Shown one piece after another: positions 1 to 11,600 of a stretch of DNA of 64,000 nucleotides. The position numbers and the translations under genes were made by a program. Source of the stretch: Coenobita brevimanus. Lineage: Eukaryota; Arthropoda; Malacostraca; Decapoda; Coenobitidae. The notes beneath the pieces were generated by a model. The model was not told where the DNA came from and searched no databases. It saw nothing but the letters and a program-made list of their open reading frames with translations. The stretch is from assembly GCA_032717465.1 (NCBI GenBank), contig CM064671.1:57308394-57372393 (forward strand). The letters are read 5' to 3'. Each line of letters begins with the position of its first letter. The stretch's first letter is position 1.

Positions 1-204
1 ATTGAGGTTACTCCGCTGCACTCACGTGGACTGTTTCGATGTAATAATCACAGTGGTGCCACATCTCTTCAAACCCTCGTGCCCCCGTGACACGCGGGAG
101 TGCTGGCAGCTGTACATGGATTAAGCCGCAAAAGGACAAAAACATGGACGTCGTTAACGTGAAATAGCTATGATAGTCAACGGATAAGTACTCGTTACCA
201 CAAT

Positions 205-1544
205 AGGGGAGACCGGGACTAGCTGTTACAAGTCTAAGTTGTTACACCCTCTATATCTCCATAATTAGTCTATAGATGAGGGAGTGGTCGTTGCCATGTT
301 TCTGCAGCTTTCATGCACAGGTAGAGCCAGAAGCTTGAACGCGTTGTTTGAGTAGGAGCTAAGGGAAAAAATAGATATTTTAACTGTCAAAACTTTTTTC
401 CATGCTCAAAGTTATTTTGATATATCAAAGTCACATGTTGATGCAGCTGAGTCACCTTGTGTGTGGATCCATATTTGTGAAGAGGCTATGAAATTAGCGT
501 AGGTTTATGGTGGTGGCGTCATTTTTTCAAATGTAAAATGGCCAAGTGTGCAAAACACCAGTGTTGCGGTTTGTTGTTACGGGTTAGTTGTTACAGTATC
601 AATTTACCCCATCCGAGAACAACTGTACCCAATATTTTCAGGTAATCACTTCAACCATGCCTGGAATTACTCATGGGAAATAGAATGTCATGGAAGCAGC
701 AGTCAAACGAGTATTGGATAATAATCATGAAAAAGTGTTGCAGATCAGTACAGCGTAATGTAAAAGTAACATATTGGTTAATGAATTGTGCTGGTAAAGG
801 TATTCTTATGTAGATCTACAGTAGGTGGTATCTGTGTTCATCTGTCAGTTTATCTGTCAGTCAATCTATCTATCTGTCTATCTGCCTAATATATGTATCC
901 ATATCTGTCTGTCTGTCTCAAACTATCAATTTATTCCTTCATCTATATATCTATATCAGTCAATCAGTCTGTCTATATAAATCAAGCTATTTATATCTAT
1001 CTGTCTCTCTCTGTCTATCTATAAATAGTAAAAGTGAAATAAGTGAGTGATTCAGTGAGTGCTGGTGACGGTGGTGGAGTAACTGAATGAAAGCAGTTGC
1101 ACAACTGAACGCTTCAGTTACTGACAGAGGTTGTGATGAGTAACTGCATGCATGATAGTGATATAATTTAATTTTACTTACACTACATGCAATATGCCAC
1201 TACGCCTGTATTCACATGTTACTGACAGTAGAATAATTACTGGCATATTTGGTTCTATAACATGCATATCAATATACCCCCGGGTGCGTAACAAGTTGCC
1301 CTGTGTCTGGGGTAAATTGTGACGAATAACATGCCACCATAAACCTTTAAATAACCATATGACAAAAATGTCTTCGTTATTTTTGTCTACATTCTGTCTT
1401 CGTTAATTTTGTCTACATTTATAATAAAAGGACATAGTTTCCTGCTTCTACACAAAATATCATTATAGTATACCACTAACATATGATGCAATGAGGAAAA
1501 AAAAAAAAAAAAAAAAAAAGGCACAACTAGACCCGATCTCCCCT
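205..1544. mobile_element. Candidate non-autonomous DNA element with 22-bp inverted ends
   Basis: The left end starts AGGGGAGACCGGGACTAG. The reverse complement of the right end starts AGGGGAGATCGGGTCTAG. By eye 19 of 22 positions match. Motifs such as gttgttac and atttaccc recur inside near both ends. No transposase-like reading frame is present and I see no clear target-site duplication, so the superfamily is not assigned. A run of 20-plus A lies just inside the right end and an imperfect TCTA/TCTG tract lies near 840-1020. Confidence 0.35.
840..1022. repeat. Imperfect (TCTA/TCTG)n microsatellite
   Basis: Interrupted tetranucleotide tract made of tctg, tcta and tcag units, with no coding signal. 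Confidence 0.7.
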
Positions 1545-2221
1545 GACGTCTTTTTACGTAGCACTGAATCAAATGTTAGTGATAACTTATATTTAACTGG
1601 GTGCCTGAAGCTGGAAATTAACAGGATGAATACAACTTATTGCTTTCATTACTAACACCTTGCCTTGTTAGCAGTGTTTCTTACCGACAAAACACAACGT
1701 AATAAAACACCAGGAATGTACTGTACGTCTGGGGATTGGTGTTACTGAAGATACAGTACATACCCAACCCTTTACTTTCCAGGTTTTCCTATGTTTAATC
1801 ATTACTTATATGTTTACCTCGAGTACTGTCACCCCCCCCCTTTTTTTTTTTTGTCCAAGGCTAGGCATAGATTTAACAGCCTGTTCTCTGAGGTCCAGCT
1901 GTCCTCTACCCACTATGCACCTCCATACTGCATGTCACTATTCTACGCTAACACCCATCGACCATTCAAAATATATGCCAGGGCTGCCCCATGGAGGACT
2001 GGTGAATTGGTAGTAATTTTTAAAATGAAATGTCAACGGCACGGGACCAGATGGGAATCGTCCTCGAGTCCACTGGGATTACCACCGCCTCGTCCTTACT
2101 AGTTACCTCAAGAATATATCGTTATCAGTCGATATCAGCAGCTTATACATCTAACATTACCATTCCACTAACTAACCCATATAGATTCGTTAGTGGTGGG
2201 TGATGGTCAGCTGTTCCGTTC
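1545..2221. other. Unassigned stretch
   Basis: I see no gene or recognisable element here. There is a C-run followed by a T-run at 1831-1852. The short reading frames have no recognisable motif. Confidence 0.5.
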
Positions 2222-3075
2222 GCTTGCATGCGTCGGCCTTTGTTCACCTAATGGCGGCTCTCCATGCTGCTAGATTTCTGGTAGCTTCCCTATTCAGTCC
2301 TTAATTTCTGAGGTCACACTCAATGTCCTAGCCCCAGGTGTTTTTCGGTATACCTCTCGCCACCCTACCCTTAACGATAACACTTCTCACTACTGCACCC
2401 GCATATCACACCCATCCTCTCCACACGCCCAGACCATCTCAATGAACCTCTCCTCATCACAACACCAATACACTCCAGTCCCATCATACCTCTCAACTCT
2501 TCCATCGTAAACTTAGCCCCCCCCCCCCAGGCCTCGCACACATGGACTCATTGAACATCCACCTAATCATTGTCATTTCTGTACGTTTGAACCTGCGAAT
2601 ATCCTCCCTTATTACTGCCCAGGTCTCACTACCATACAGCATTACACTCCTAACACACATCGCTTACAAAGATCCCTGAGAACGGAGGGAGAGCCCTCCC
2701 AATGTCAGGAGAGGCAGAGGCTCCCTGAGCTTCTTCCAACCATTCCTGGCTCTAGTCATAGAACTAGCCACAGAGCCCCACCTCCAGCACATAACATGTC
2801 TTCCAAATAACAAAACTCTTCCACACACTCAAGAGACTCACCAGCAGGCTCTCCCCGACACACCGCACACATGAAATCAGCATTATCTCGCAGTCTACCT
2901 CTAATACCACTACATCTCTTATGCACCCACTTATTAAAAACACTACAAAAGATGGAATTACTTCCGACTCCCTTGTAGCCTATCGCACAAAGGGCAGACA
3001 AAGCACTGATCCAATAAGATCCATTCATATTGTGGCATATCGCAAAAAGGGCAGACAAAGCATTGATCCAATAGG
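2222..3075 (-). pseudogene. LINE 3' part with PHD-like zinc finger (decayed)
   Basis: The minus strand encodes, in broken frames, the C-terminal part of a non-LTR retrotransposon polyprotein. The segment from about 3058 to 2756 reads KGVGSNSIFC, KWVHKRCSGIRG and DFMCAVCRGE, a Cys/His zinc-finger module, then FCYLEDMLCAGGG, the block that usually follows it in this class of LINE. One finger cysteine pair is degraded (CSVF where CxxC is expected). Further on, at about 2420-2235, the frame resembles the [16 protein letters not shown] tail of the 230-bp cassettes at 7549 and 17046, so this looks like an older, longer relative of the same family. A 39-bp segment near 2981-3075 is duplicated in tandem and extends the reading frame. 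Multiple stops show it is dead. The clade is not certain. Confidence 0.55.
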
Positions 3076-3081
3076 ATTTGA

Positions 3082-5060
3082 AAATGTAAACACCAGGCTG
3101 GAAGTTAAGGAGGTAAAAAGGAAAAATCCAATATTACTAAGGAGACATTTGACATGAACAAACCAATAATAATAGTAGGCGATAAAGAGGAAGAAAAAAC
3201 GCATATAATAATCAGAGACAAAACTGAAATGATCATTGTCATCTATCTATCTATTGCCAGACGTCTCAATCCCGTAAGGAGTGGTCACAAACATTTCACC
3301 TCCCAGTCGCCCTGTGCCCCGCCATTTCACTGTTCTCCCCCCACCTCACAACCCCCTCTTTCATTGTCATGAGAATTAGAAATAAAGAAATGCAAGGAGC
3401 AGCAAAGGAAGATATTGAGGAATTTCGCAGGCTAGGAAAGTATGCAGTGGTAAACACAGGAAAATAAAAGTAACATTCCAAAGCTCAAATGTAACGGAAG
3501 ATGTAATGAGAAATGCCAAAAAACTGCAAGAAGAGGAAAAGTGAAGAACATATGAATAATGGGATGCTTTAAACAAAGAATATGGGGAAATATTAAAAGA
3601 AAAAATTTGAAGAAGCAAAAAGAAAAATAATGACAGGACTGAGAAGGAGACATTTTTTCTTCAAAGTAGTAGGGCTACCAGTGAGGAAGTGGTATGTAAA
3701 GAGAAAAGCCAATTAAATTACAAAATAATAATCCAAACATTAAGAAAGTATAAAAATAGTACAGTGCAATGAAAATAGTGTATTCAAATGTAGATGTTTT
3801 AGTTTCCAAATAAGTGAAGTTAAAAGATATGAAAAACAAACAAAAAACAGGTGCTTTGTCTTACGGAAACGAAGTTAAATACGAATATAACAAATGACAC
3901 ATTAAATGCAGATAATTATAATATATGGAGGAAATATAGAGAAACCAAGCAAGTGGGTGGAGTAATGATATTAACAAGTAATGAACTGCAAACAAATCAG
4001 ATTTACGTAAATTTTCGAAAGAAGCAAAATTAATAGCAGCAGAAATAAAAACCAAGGAAGAAGACATAATTATAGAAACTATATATGTACCTCTTCAAAA
4101 ATGGACCTGAGAGATGGACAAATACAGAAAGTTGGTAGAGAAAACATTACAAAGTATCAAAATATTAATGCAAAATACAGAGGATCAGTCTAAAAGGATT
4201 ATATATATTAAATGGAGATTTTAATTGCAATGTAAACTGGGAAAGTACGGAAACAATGGGTGCTGAAAACCACTGGGATAAAAAGCTTTTAGAATTAAGT
4301 CTTTTCTCTGTATCAGCATGCAGCATCCAGCACCAAGAAGAGAGTAGATGAGCCTTCCTTATTAACTTTGGTGTTCACAAGGCAAAAGGATGATACTGAA
4401 AACATAGTTTTTAGTCCTCCACTTGGAAAGAGAACTCATGTATTACTCGAATATAATTTTATCGTAGCATATGACATAATTAATAAAGAGGAAGACTATA
4501 AGAACCTACTGAATTATAAAAAGGGAAACTGCAAAGAACTACAGAAATATTTTAAAGAAGCTAACTGGGAACAAGAACAGGCCGAGGCAGATGTAGACAC
4601 TCAGTACTTAGAATTTTGTATATTTATAAAGCAGGAATTGCACTTTCCCCACCATAAGGAGAAAGTGAAGAGGTTAAACGAATGCTAAAGGAAAAAACGA
4701 GACCTACTATGGAATACAGAAGACACAGCAATGAACAAGCATGTGAGAGATATAAACAGGCAAGAAATGGTTACACAAGGACCAGAAGGGAAACTGAAAT
4801 GATTTTTGAAAAGACATTACAGATAAAAGTAGCGACCAGCCAAAACTCTTATGCGGCATTACAAAAAGCAAATGTAAGGTCAAAGAATACAGAGAATAAT
4901 TGACAAAGGTCAGAACTATGTTGAGGAGTAAGAAGTTTGCGAAGTTCTAAATAATACTTTCCAGTTAGTATTCACTGAAGAATAGCCATTTGAAATGGAT
5001 GAAATTATACTAGCAACACCGCACAAATTGGGAAACATTTATCTTGGTAACAGTGAAATT
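3082..5060 (+). pseudogene. EN-containing LINE (CR1/L2-like), ORF1 and endonuclease remnants
   Basis: Broken plus-strand frames give an ORF1-like part (about 3154-3720, with DIEEFRRLGKYAVVNTGK and later FEEAKRK and VVGLPVRKWYVKRK). An apurinic-type endonuclease follows: CLTETKLN near 3854, a GDFN motif near 4210-4225, and GKRTHVLL near 4430 where SDH is expected. Linker sequence follows from about 4470 to 4990. No reverse transcriptase is visible: the relic ends where an RTE-like insertion begins at 5061. A second, 118-bp RTE fragment interrupts ORF1 at 3243. Many frameshifts and stops make it non-functional. The assignment to a LINE is firm; the clade is inferred from domain order only. Confidence 0.6.
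3243..3360 (-). mobile_element. 5'-truncated RTE-like fragment with 10-bp target duplication
   Basis: This is only the 3' UTR of the RTE-like family seen at 5061, 13543 and 33383 (the segment including aatcccgtaagg). It ends at its 3' side in a (TCTA)n tail. TCATTGTCAT flanks it at 3233-3242 and again at 3361-3370, a clean 10-bp target-site duplication. Removing it rejoins the ORF1 sequence of the host LINE. Confidence 0.75.
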
Positions 5061-5877
5061 TCTATCTATCTACCTATTGCCAGACACCTCAATCCCGTAC
5101 GGGGTGGCCACAAACAAATCGCCTCCACGTCGCCCTGTCCCCCACCATTTCACTGCCCTGCTCCCAACTCACACCCCCCTCTCTCATATACCTCTCCACT
5201 CCATCACTCCATCTCATCCTCGGCCTCCGCCTCCCTCTCCCCCCTTCCATCTCACTCACATACACTCTCCTCGTCAGTCTCTCACCCTCCACCCCCTCCA
5301 AATGGCCAAACCACCTCAAAGCGTTCTTCCTAGCGCTTCCTATCACATCCAAATCCACACCACAATGCTCCTTTATATCCTCATTTGTCAGCCTGTCTCT
5401 CCATGTGACTCCACAGCCTCCTCTTAAATAACACATTTCCACTGCTCTCACTCTTGACTTGTGTCCTTCCAACAACGTCCAAGCTTCACTTCCATACGTT
5501 AGAGTTGGTATCACAATACTGGCATGCAGTAACTTTCTCACTTCCATGCCCACTTCCCTGTTTCTTATAACTGCTGTCAGGGAACCAGCAACCTTTCTTC
5601 CTTGTTGTACCCTTTCTAGCACTTCACCTTCTAAACTTACATCCTTTCTCATCACACTACCCAAGTACTTAAACATACTCACATTTTCCATTTCCTCTTC
5701 ATCCAACCTCACTGTACATTCATTGGCCTATTTTCTCTCGAAGACCACAACTTTACTCTTGACTACATTTACCTTTAGATTCCATTTCTTACACACTCTC
5801 CCAAACTTATTCACCAAGCCTTGCAGCTCCCCTTCGTCTTCACTTAACAACACAGTATCATCTGCAAACAATAGTAC
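5061..5877 (-). pseudogene. 5'-truncated RTE-like retrotransposon (RT C-terminal part)
   Basis: The minus strand encodes the end of the RT and the C-terminal domain (5712-5089): FKYLGSVM, PTLTYGSEAWTL, GVTWRDRLTNEDIKEHCG and LRWFGHLEG. It matches the long copy at 13633-16560. FADD is still readable at the truncated 5' edge. The 3' end is the family's UTR followed by a (TCTA)n tail at 5061-5080. 5' truncation is normal for target-primed reverse transcription. I saw no clear target duplication. Confidence 0.75.
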
Positions 5878-5966
5878 AGCCCCGGTCAGATTTTGGTGAT
5901 ACAGTCAGCACTGCCAACGCCAAAGCATCTTGAGTTCAGAGTTCGAGAGTTTCGACTTGCGAGTCT

Positions 5967-5967
<1 letters not shown>

Positions 5968-6057
<90 letters not shown>

Positions 6058-6083
6058 ACAGAGAGAGAGAGAGAGAGAGAGAG
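5968..6083. repeat. (CA)n then (GA)n compound microsatellite
   Basis: About 87 bases of CA followed after a short spacer by about 25 bases of GA. Confidence 0.97.
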
Positions 6084-6666
6084 TACTGTATACACCTAAG
6101 GCATGGTAACGGACACTGAAGGAGCGTCTCCCTATCTCATTACAGTCACGACCAATATTTCTTTGAAATACGGAATCTATATACTTTCATATATGTAAAA
6201 GACTAGTGATTTTATTATTACTTTATTCCCATGTCACATGAATTGATGTGGTTAGGCAGCATAGTATTATATTTACTCAATACATCCAATGCATGTATAG
6301 TCATAGCTCGGAAACGCTGACAGGTAACATTTTATCACATGCCTTGCCCAGTGCAATTGACGTTTTAATTTCAGCTGCACTTGTGTAGTTAAATAGATGA
6401 TGAAAATGTAGCACACCTGTGTCTCGTGAGTAAACTATGAAACACACGGATGGTCGGGTCTTCTTACATTTTGTCTAAGCTACGGGTTAATCACATAAAT
6501 GACGGATGCGACCAGAACGTGGATAAGCGTCTTATTTTACATTATGATTAGTAAAGTGAAATCAAAATATTGTTTTCTCTCTTAATAATATTATAATCGT
6601 AATAATAAACACTAAAGGGGATGAAAGATTCAATTGCTCTGATATTTACTATTACTATACGTAATA
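6084..6666. other. Unassigned stretch
   Basis: AT-rich sequence with no recognisable gene or repeat. Confidence 0.5.
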
Positions 6667-7200
6667 TCAAGTCCACCCACCATTTTTCTCAATCATTTTT
6701 TGTAGCCTCCGCGTCACTGATGCCATGTGCGTTTGCATCACTTCTCGCCTGTGCCTGTGATACTCCCACTGCCGTTGAACGTGGGCCATCAGGGTGTTGG
6801 TATTTCTCTCAATTTCCATTTCCCTGCTGTTGATAATCTGGGGCCACACGTGCTCAGTAACATTCATGTGAGTTCCTTTGGTGGGCCAATCAAGGAGCTC
6901 AAGGTTGTCCTGCCTCTGAATATATCTCTGTACAGCGTGAGTAGTGTGGATCGGGCATTTATCTTGAGTGAAGAGAACGGGCCAGGGGGAAAAGCGTAAT
7001 CTCTTTCCCAGAGGCAAGGCAGGAAACACTCCTCTCGAAATTCTGTGTCTGCTGTGAATCGATCTCTTATTTAAAACACGTCACACATGCCGTGTTGACA
7101 CACCCAGTCCCAGACATTGCACGTGACATGACCACAGCGGGCCTTCTCCGGAATGTTAGGTCGGCATACCCGCAGGAGAAAATAAGCGTGATATTATTGT
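6667..7200 (-). pseudogene. Tc1-like DD34E transposase relic, C-terminal part
   Basis: The minus frame 7029-6667 encodes LFTQDKCPIHTTHAVQRY, ELLDWPTKGTHMNVTEHVW and the closing MIEKNGGWT. These match the Tc1 transposase C-terminus: the second catalytic Asp lies in the QDxxPxH block and the Glu in the xxEHVW block. Immediately upstream, a shifted frame gives RFTADTEF and other family-like sequence, so at least one frameshift is present. The canonical SPDMNPIEH is replaced by TKGTHMNVTEH. I did not find terminal inverted repeats around it. The element would cut and paste at TA sites when intact; this copy is inactive. Confidence 0.7.
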
Positions 7201-7454
7201 CTTCTCGTATCAGTCATTAGTAATATACAGTACTTTCTAAGTGGCATTATGGGTGTGCATTTAAATAAATATACAGTATTAATATTTTACCTTTATACGG
7301 ATCGGTGCAAAAGAGTAAACTAAATTATTACCAAAGAGCAATGATGAACATAGTTTTCAGTATTGGGGTAACACAATATACATATAGCGAAAGTAACTAA
7401 AGGTTTCTCTTGTGGTCAAATGCCACACTATTCTACTCTAAAAGAATATTCGTT

Positions 7455-7456
<2 letters not shown>
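7201..7456. other. Unassigned AT-rich spacer
   Basis: No gene or element recognised between the Tc1 relic and the (AT)n tract. Confidence 0.5.
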
Positions 7457-7532
<76 letters not shown>

Positions 7533-7548
7533 TTTTGCATATATATAT
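7457..7548. repeat. (AT)n microsatellite
   Basis: Long AT run with one short interruption (acttttgc). It forms the left flank of the 230-bp LINE-tail cassette. Confidence 0.97.
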
Positions 7549-7775
7549 ACATGTGGAGAGGATGGGGGATGATAATTGGGTGAGGAAGGTGAGAAGTGTT
7601 AATATTGGGGGTGGGGTTATGAGGGGTAGGCCGAGAAAGACATGGGACGAGGTCATTAAGTGTGACCTTAGGGTTAAGGGACTGAGCAGGGAGGCTGCAA
7701 TGGATCGTGCAGCGTGGAGATCAGCCATTAGGTGACCAAGGCCGACACATGCAAGCATGTTGGAGCCTTTAAAAA

Positions 7776-7778
<3 letters not shown>
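7549..7778 (+). mobile_element. 230-bp LINE-tail cassette, copy A
   Basis: The segment starts ACATGTGGAGAGG and ends in TTTAAAAACGA, followed directly by (AT)n. It encodes the last ~60 residues of a LINE C-terminal domain: [44 protein letters not shown], then a stop. A 3' UTR containing GCCGACACATGCAAGCATG follows. The same 230 bp, with the same start point, occurs inverted at 17046-17275. Both copies have (AT)n on both sides. Confidence 0.75.
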
Positions 7779-7861
<83 letters not shown>

Positions 7862-7881
7862 TATATATACAGTATATATAT
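7779..7881. repeat. (AT)n microsatellite, insertion site of the Gmr1-type element
   Basis: AT run ending directly at the TGTTAC end of the LTR at 7882. ATAT at 7878-7881 matches ATAT at 13336-13339, but a target duplication cannot be proved inside an AT array. Confidence 0.95.
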
Positions 7882-8670
7882 TGTTACGGAACAGAGAAAG
7901 ATAACGTACACTTTAAGTGAGAATACGAAGAGTCACTACTGTCCCGTAAAGTTCCAGGTTCAAAACAAAAGAGTTAGGTAAAATTACAAGTTAAAGTTTA
8001 ATGCACAAACTAACAACAAAACATTCAGAACTCATAAGGATAATGTAATGGCAAATAAACAGGTTAAATATATGGTTAACTGCAATAGCCTCTATTAACA
8101 CGAAATTAGCAAGAGTAAATTTATCTAAGTCAGCCCTGATAAAATGAGATACCAGATAATACTCAGTGAATGCCAGGTAAATAATTACAGATACAAACTA
8201 TTATCAAAAATGACTGACAAAGAACCCCACACGAATTACAAAAACTTCACTAGGCCTACAAATTAAACTTATGCTATACAGTACAAGAAAAAATGCAATA
8301 ACAGTAATACTCAAATTACACACAGCTGCTAGATGGTTGGAGACTTCTTGAGCACTCACAATAATAATATCTGTACAGGGGAGGACAGAGATGTGAACAA
8401 AATGAGGAGCAGATCTAAGTGGCAATGATGCAGAGACTGAGCTCATTATATAGGGGCCGGCAGAGCCTGATACAACTTGTAAGAGGACGCGCAAATGAAA
8501 GCCATGGGGACATAGAGTTCACAATCCCGCTCTGGACAACAGAGAGAACGACTTACTCTACTATAACGGTAGAAGGGGGGGACTGAGGCAGAACACGCTC
8601 GTGATCAAACATGCAGCATACTGTGCGTTAAAATTACACAAAGGATGATGAAATCATAGGCTATGTAACA
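7882..8670 (-). repeat. 3' LTR of Gmr1-type copy 1
   Basis: 789 bp with TGTTAC/GTAACA inverted ends. A TATATAA candidate TATA box lies on the minus strand (plus ttatata at 8446-8452). It includes a 96-codon open frame (8494-8204) also found in the other LTRs of the family. Confidence 0.93.
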
Positions 8671-11600
8671 CCTCCCCACAAAGAAAAAAGAAATTTACAA
8701 AGGAAATTTCTTATTACTCTAAAACAATCTGTATATGGCATTACAGACCATGCAAAGGTCTTTCCTAATGTTACAAAAAATGAGATCTCCCTAGCACGTT
8801 CAGTCATAGGTACTTGCCAGTATCCCTTTAACAAATCAAACTTACTTATGTACCTAGCCTTTCCGATCTTGTCTATGCAATCTTCCACACGAGGGAGAGG
8901 GTAAGTGTCTGTTTTGGTTATCTGATTAACACGTCTGTAGTCGATGCAAAGCCGCTGTGACCCACCTGGCTCAGGGACTAGAGTGACAGGAGAACTCCAC
9001 TCGCTCTGACAGGGCTCAATCATCTTGTGGTCCAACAGGTAGCCAAGCTCCTTCTGGATGAGAGGAACTTTCACTGGGTTCACACGGTAAGGAGGCAATT
9101 TAATTGGCTTTGCGTCTCCAACATCGACATCATGCATCAACACAATGGTTCTTCCTGGAGTGGCACGGAACACTTGCGGGTACTCCTGCAGTAATGCCGA
9201 AAACTCCTGCCTTTCCTTGGGAGGTAGATGAGAAAGCTTAGTCTGGAGATCATTCATGATATCAGGATTCTTCCCCAAACTATCACTCAGGCTCATACTG
9301 CATGGGAGAGCTTCACTTGCAGACTCGGGTGGAACAGCTACAGTGCAGACTGGATTATTTTCGTCCCGCCTGTGATATAACTTTAGCATGTTGATGTAAC
9401 ATAGTTGCTTGCTCTTTCTACGATCTGGTGTGGCGATGACATAGCTGACATCACTGAGTCTCTTCTCCACGAAATAAGGGCCACTAAACTTGGCTTGAAG
9501 AGGTTGCCCATGAACTGGTAGCAGAATCAAAACCTGATCTCCTGGCTGAAAGTGGCGTAACCTGGACTTCTTATCATACCAAGTCTTCATCTTCTGAGCA
9601 GCTCCTAAATTCTCTCTCGCCAGCTGTAAAGCAGTGGACAGCCGTTCTTTGAAATTCATCACATACTCCAGCAGGTTGACGTCATCTTCCTCCGACAGCC
9701 AGCATTCCTTGAGTAGCTTAAGGGGTCCTCTTACTTCATGGCCAAACAGTAGTTCAAAAGGTGAGAAGCCCAGTGATTCATTTGGAGATTCTCTTGCAGC
9801 AAACACAACGAATGGAAGACCTTTATCCCAGTCTTTCTGATGTTCCAAACAGTATTTCTTGAGCATCGATTTGAGTGTTTGATGATATCTCTCCAACGCT
9901 CCTTGGGTCTGGGGATGGTAAGCTGAAGACGTGATCTGGGTGATGCCCAACTCTTTCAGAGACTGCTTGAAAACATTTGACATGAAATTACTTCCTCGGT
10001 CTGACTGTACCTCCTTGGGCAGACCAAACTTTGTGAAGAACCCTAGCATTTCCTTAACCACGTTCTTTGCTGAGATGTTTCTAAGTGGAATGGCTTCAGG
10101 ATAACGAGTAGCCATATCAATCATGGTCAACACATAAGAAAATCCTGAAGAAGTCTTAGGAAGAGAGCCCACAATATCCACCAACACACGGGTGAAAGGC
10201 GCCTCAAAAGGAGGAATGGGAACTAGAGGTGCAACCTTTTCGGTCTGATTACACTTCCCCACAAATTGACAGGTGTGACAAGACTTACAATACCAGGAAA
10301 CATCCCTGAAGATACCTGGCCAGTAGAAGTGTTTCAAAATGCGTGCCACAGTCTTCCTCACTCCAAGGTGTCCTGCCAAACTGGAATCATGAGCCACTCT
10401 AATGATATCCTGCCTACAAACACGAGGGATGACAACTTGATGTACAACCTCCCATTCACAGTCGGCTGATGCTGTTGGGGGTCTCCACTTCCTCATAAGT
10501 ACTCCTGACTTTACATAATAACAAGTAGAAGCACCGGCTGACTCTTCTTCACTGTAAGCAGAGTTAGCTAGACCTTTCAACTCAGGGTCAGCAACCTGCA
10601 ACTCAACCAACTCTTGACGAGACAAATTATCAACACTACGGGGTACTGCCTCATCTGGTGAGTGGTCCAAATTAGCAAGAAAAGTGTCAGCTAGGATAAC
10701 ATCATCATCATCATTATCCTCTAAATCACCAGTAACTTTAGACTTAGCCCTAGTGACAGCACATGCAGGGAACACATCAGGGACATCACAATCCTGGGAC
10801 GCAGCCACTGGCTCACCAGACAACTGAGGAGCTGGACACACTTGACTTCCACCAATATCATTTCCAAGTAAGAAAGTTACACCTGACATTGGGAGTGTCT
10901 CAACCAACCCAACCATAACGGAACCATTAACAAAACCAGACTCTAAATTCACTCTGCACAGAGGGACAGAGAAGTAATTATTCCCTACACCTTGTAAGAT
11001 TACAGTTTCATCAGAGGAATTAACCTTAGAGCCTAGAACACTGGTCAGCATAAGGGATTGGCAAGCACCTGTATCACGATATATTTTAACTGATTTCCTG
11101 TCATTACTGTCCAGAGGACTGACAAAACCATCAGACAGGAAATTAGCACATGAACTCTTGAGAGTGTCACCCACGTTACTGCTCAAAAGAGGAGCTCCAT
11201 CATGAGAATTTAAGTTACCCCTCAAAGCAGGTTCAGTTAACTCAGTTAAAGAATTCTGGGAACTCTCAAGAGTGGACACTAGACCAATTGACTGAATATT
11301 TAAAGACTCCTTTTTGTTCACATCACGCTGTCTCCTGAAACATCTTTCCGTAGTATGACCAAGCTTACTACAATAAGTACATTTACTTTTCTGAAATCTA
11401 GAGGTGAAGCTGGTATTTACTTCCTGAGAAACATCATCCTTATTCTCTTTCCTGTTACCTGTACTCTGAGTAGAGGCAACGTACTTACTCTCAGCTTTCC
11501 CTTTTTCTCTAGAATATCTCTTGTGAGTGAGAACATACTCATCAGCTAAAACTGCAGCATCAGACAAATTATCTATTCTTTTCTCATCAAGATATAGGCT

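Noticed and set aside
7438..7920. Open frames of Ile-Tyr repeats on both strands
   Set aside because: Translation of (AT)n; the same applies to all [12 protein letters not shown] and CVCVCV frames in the window.
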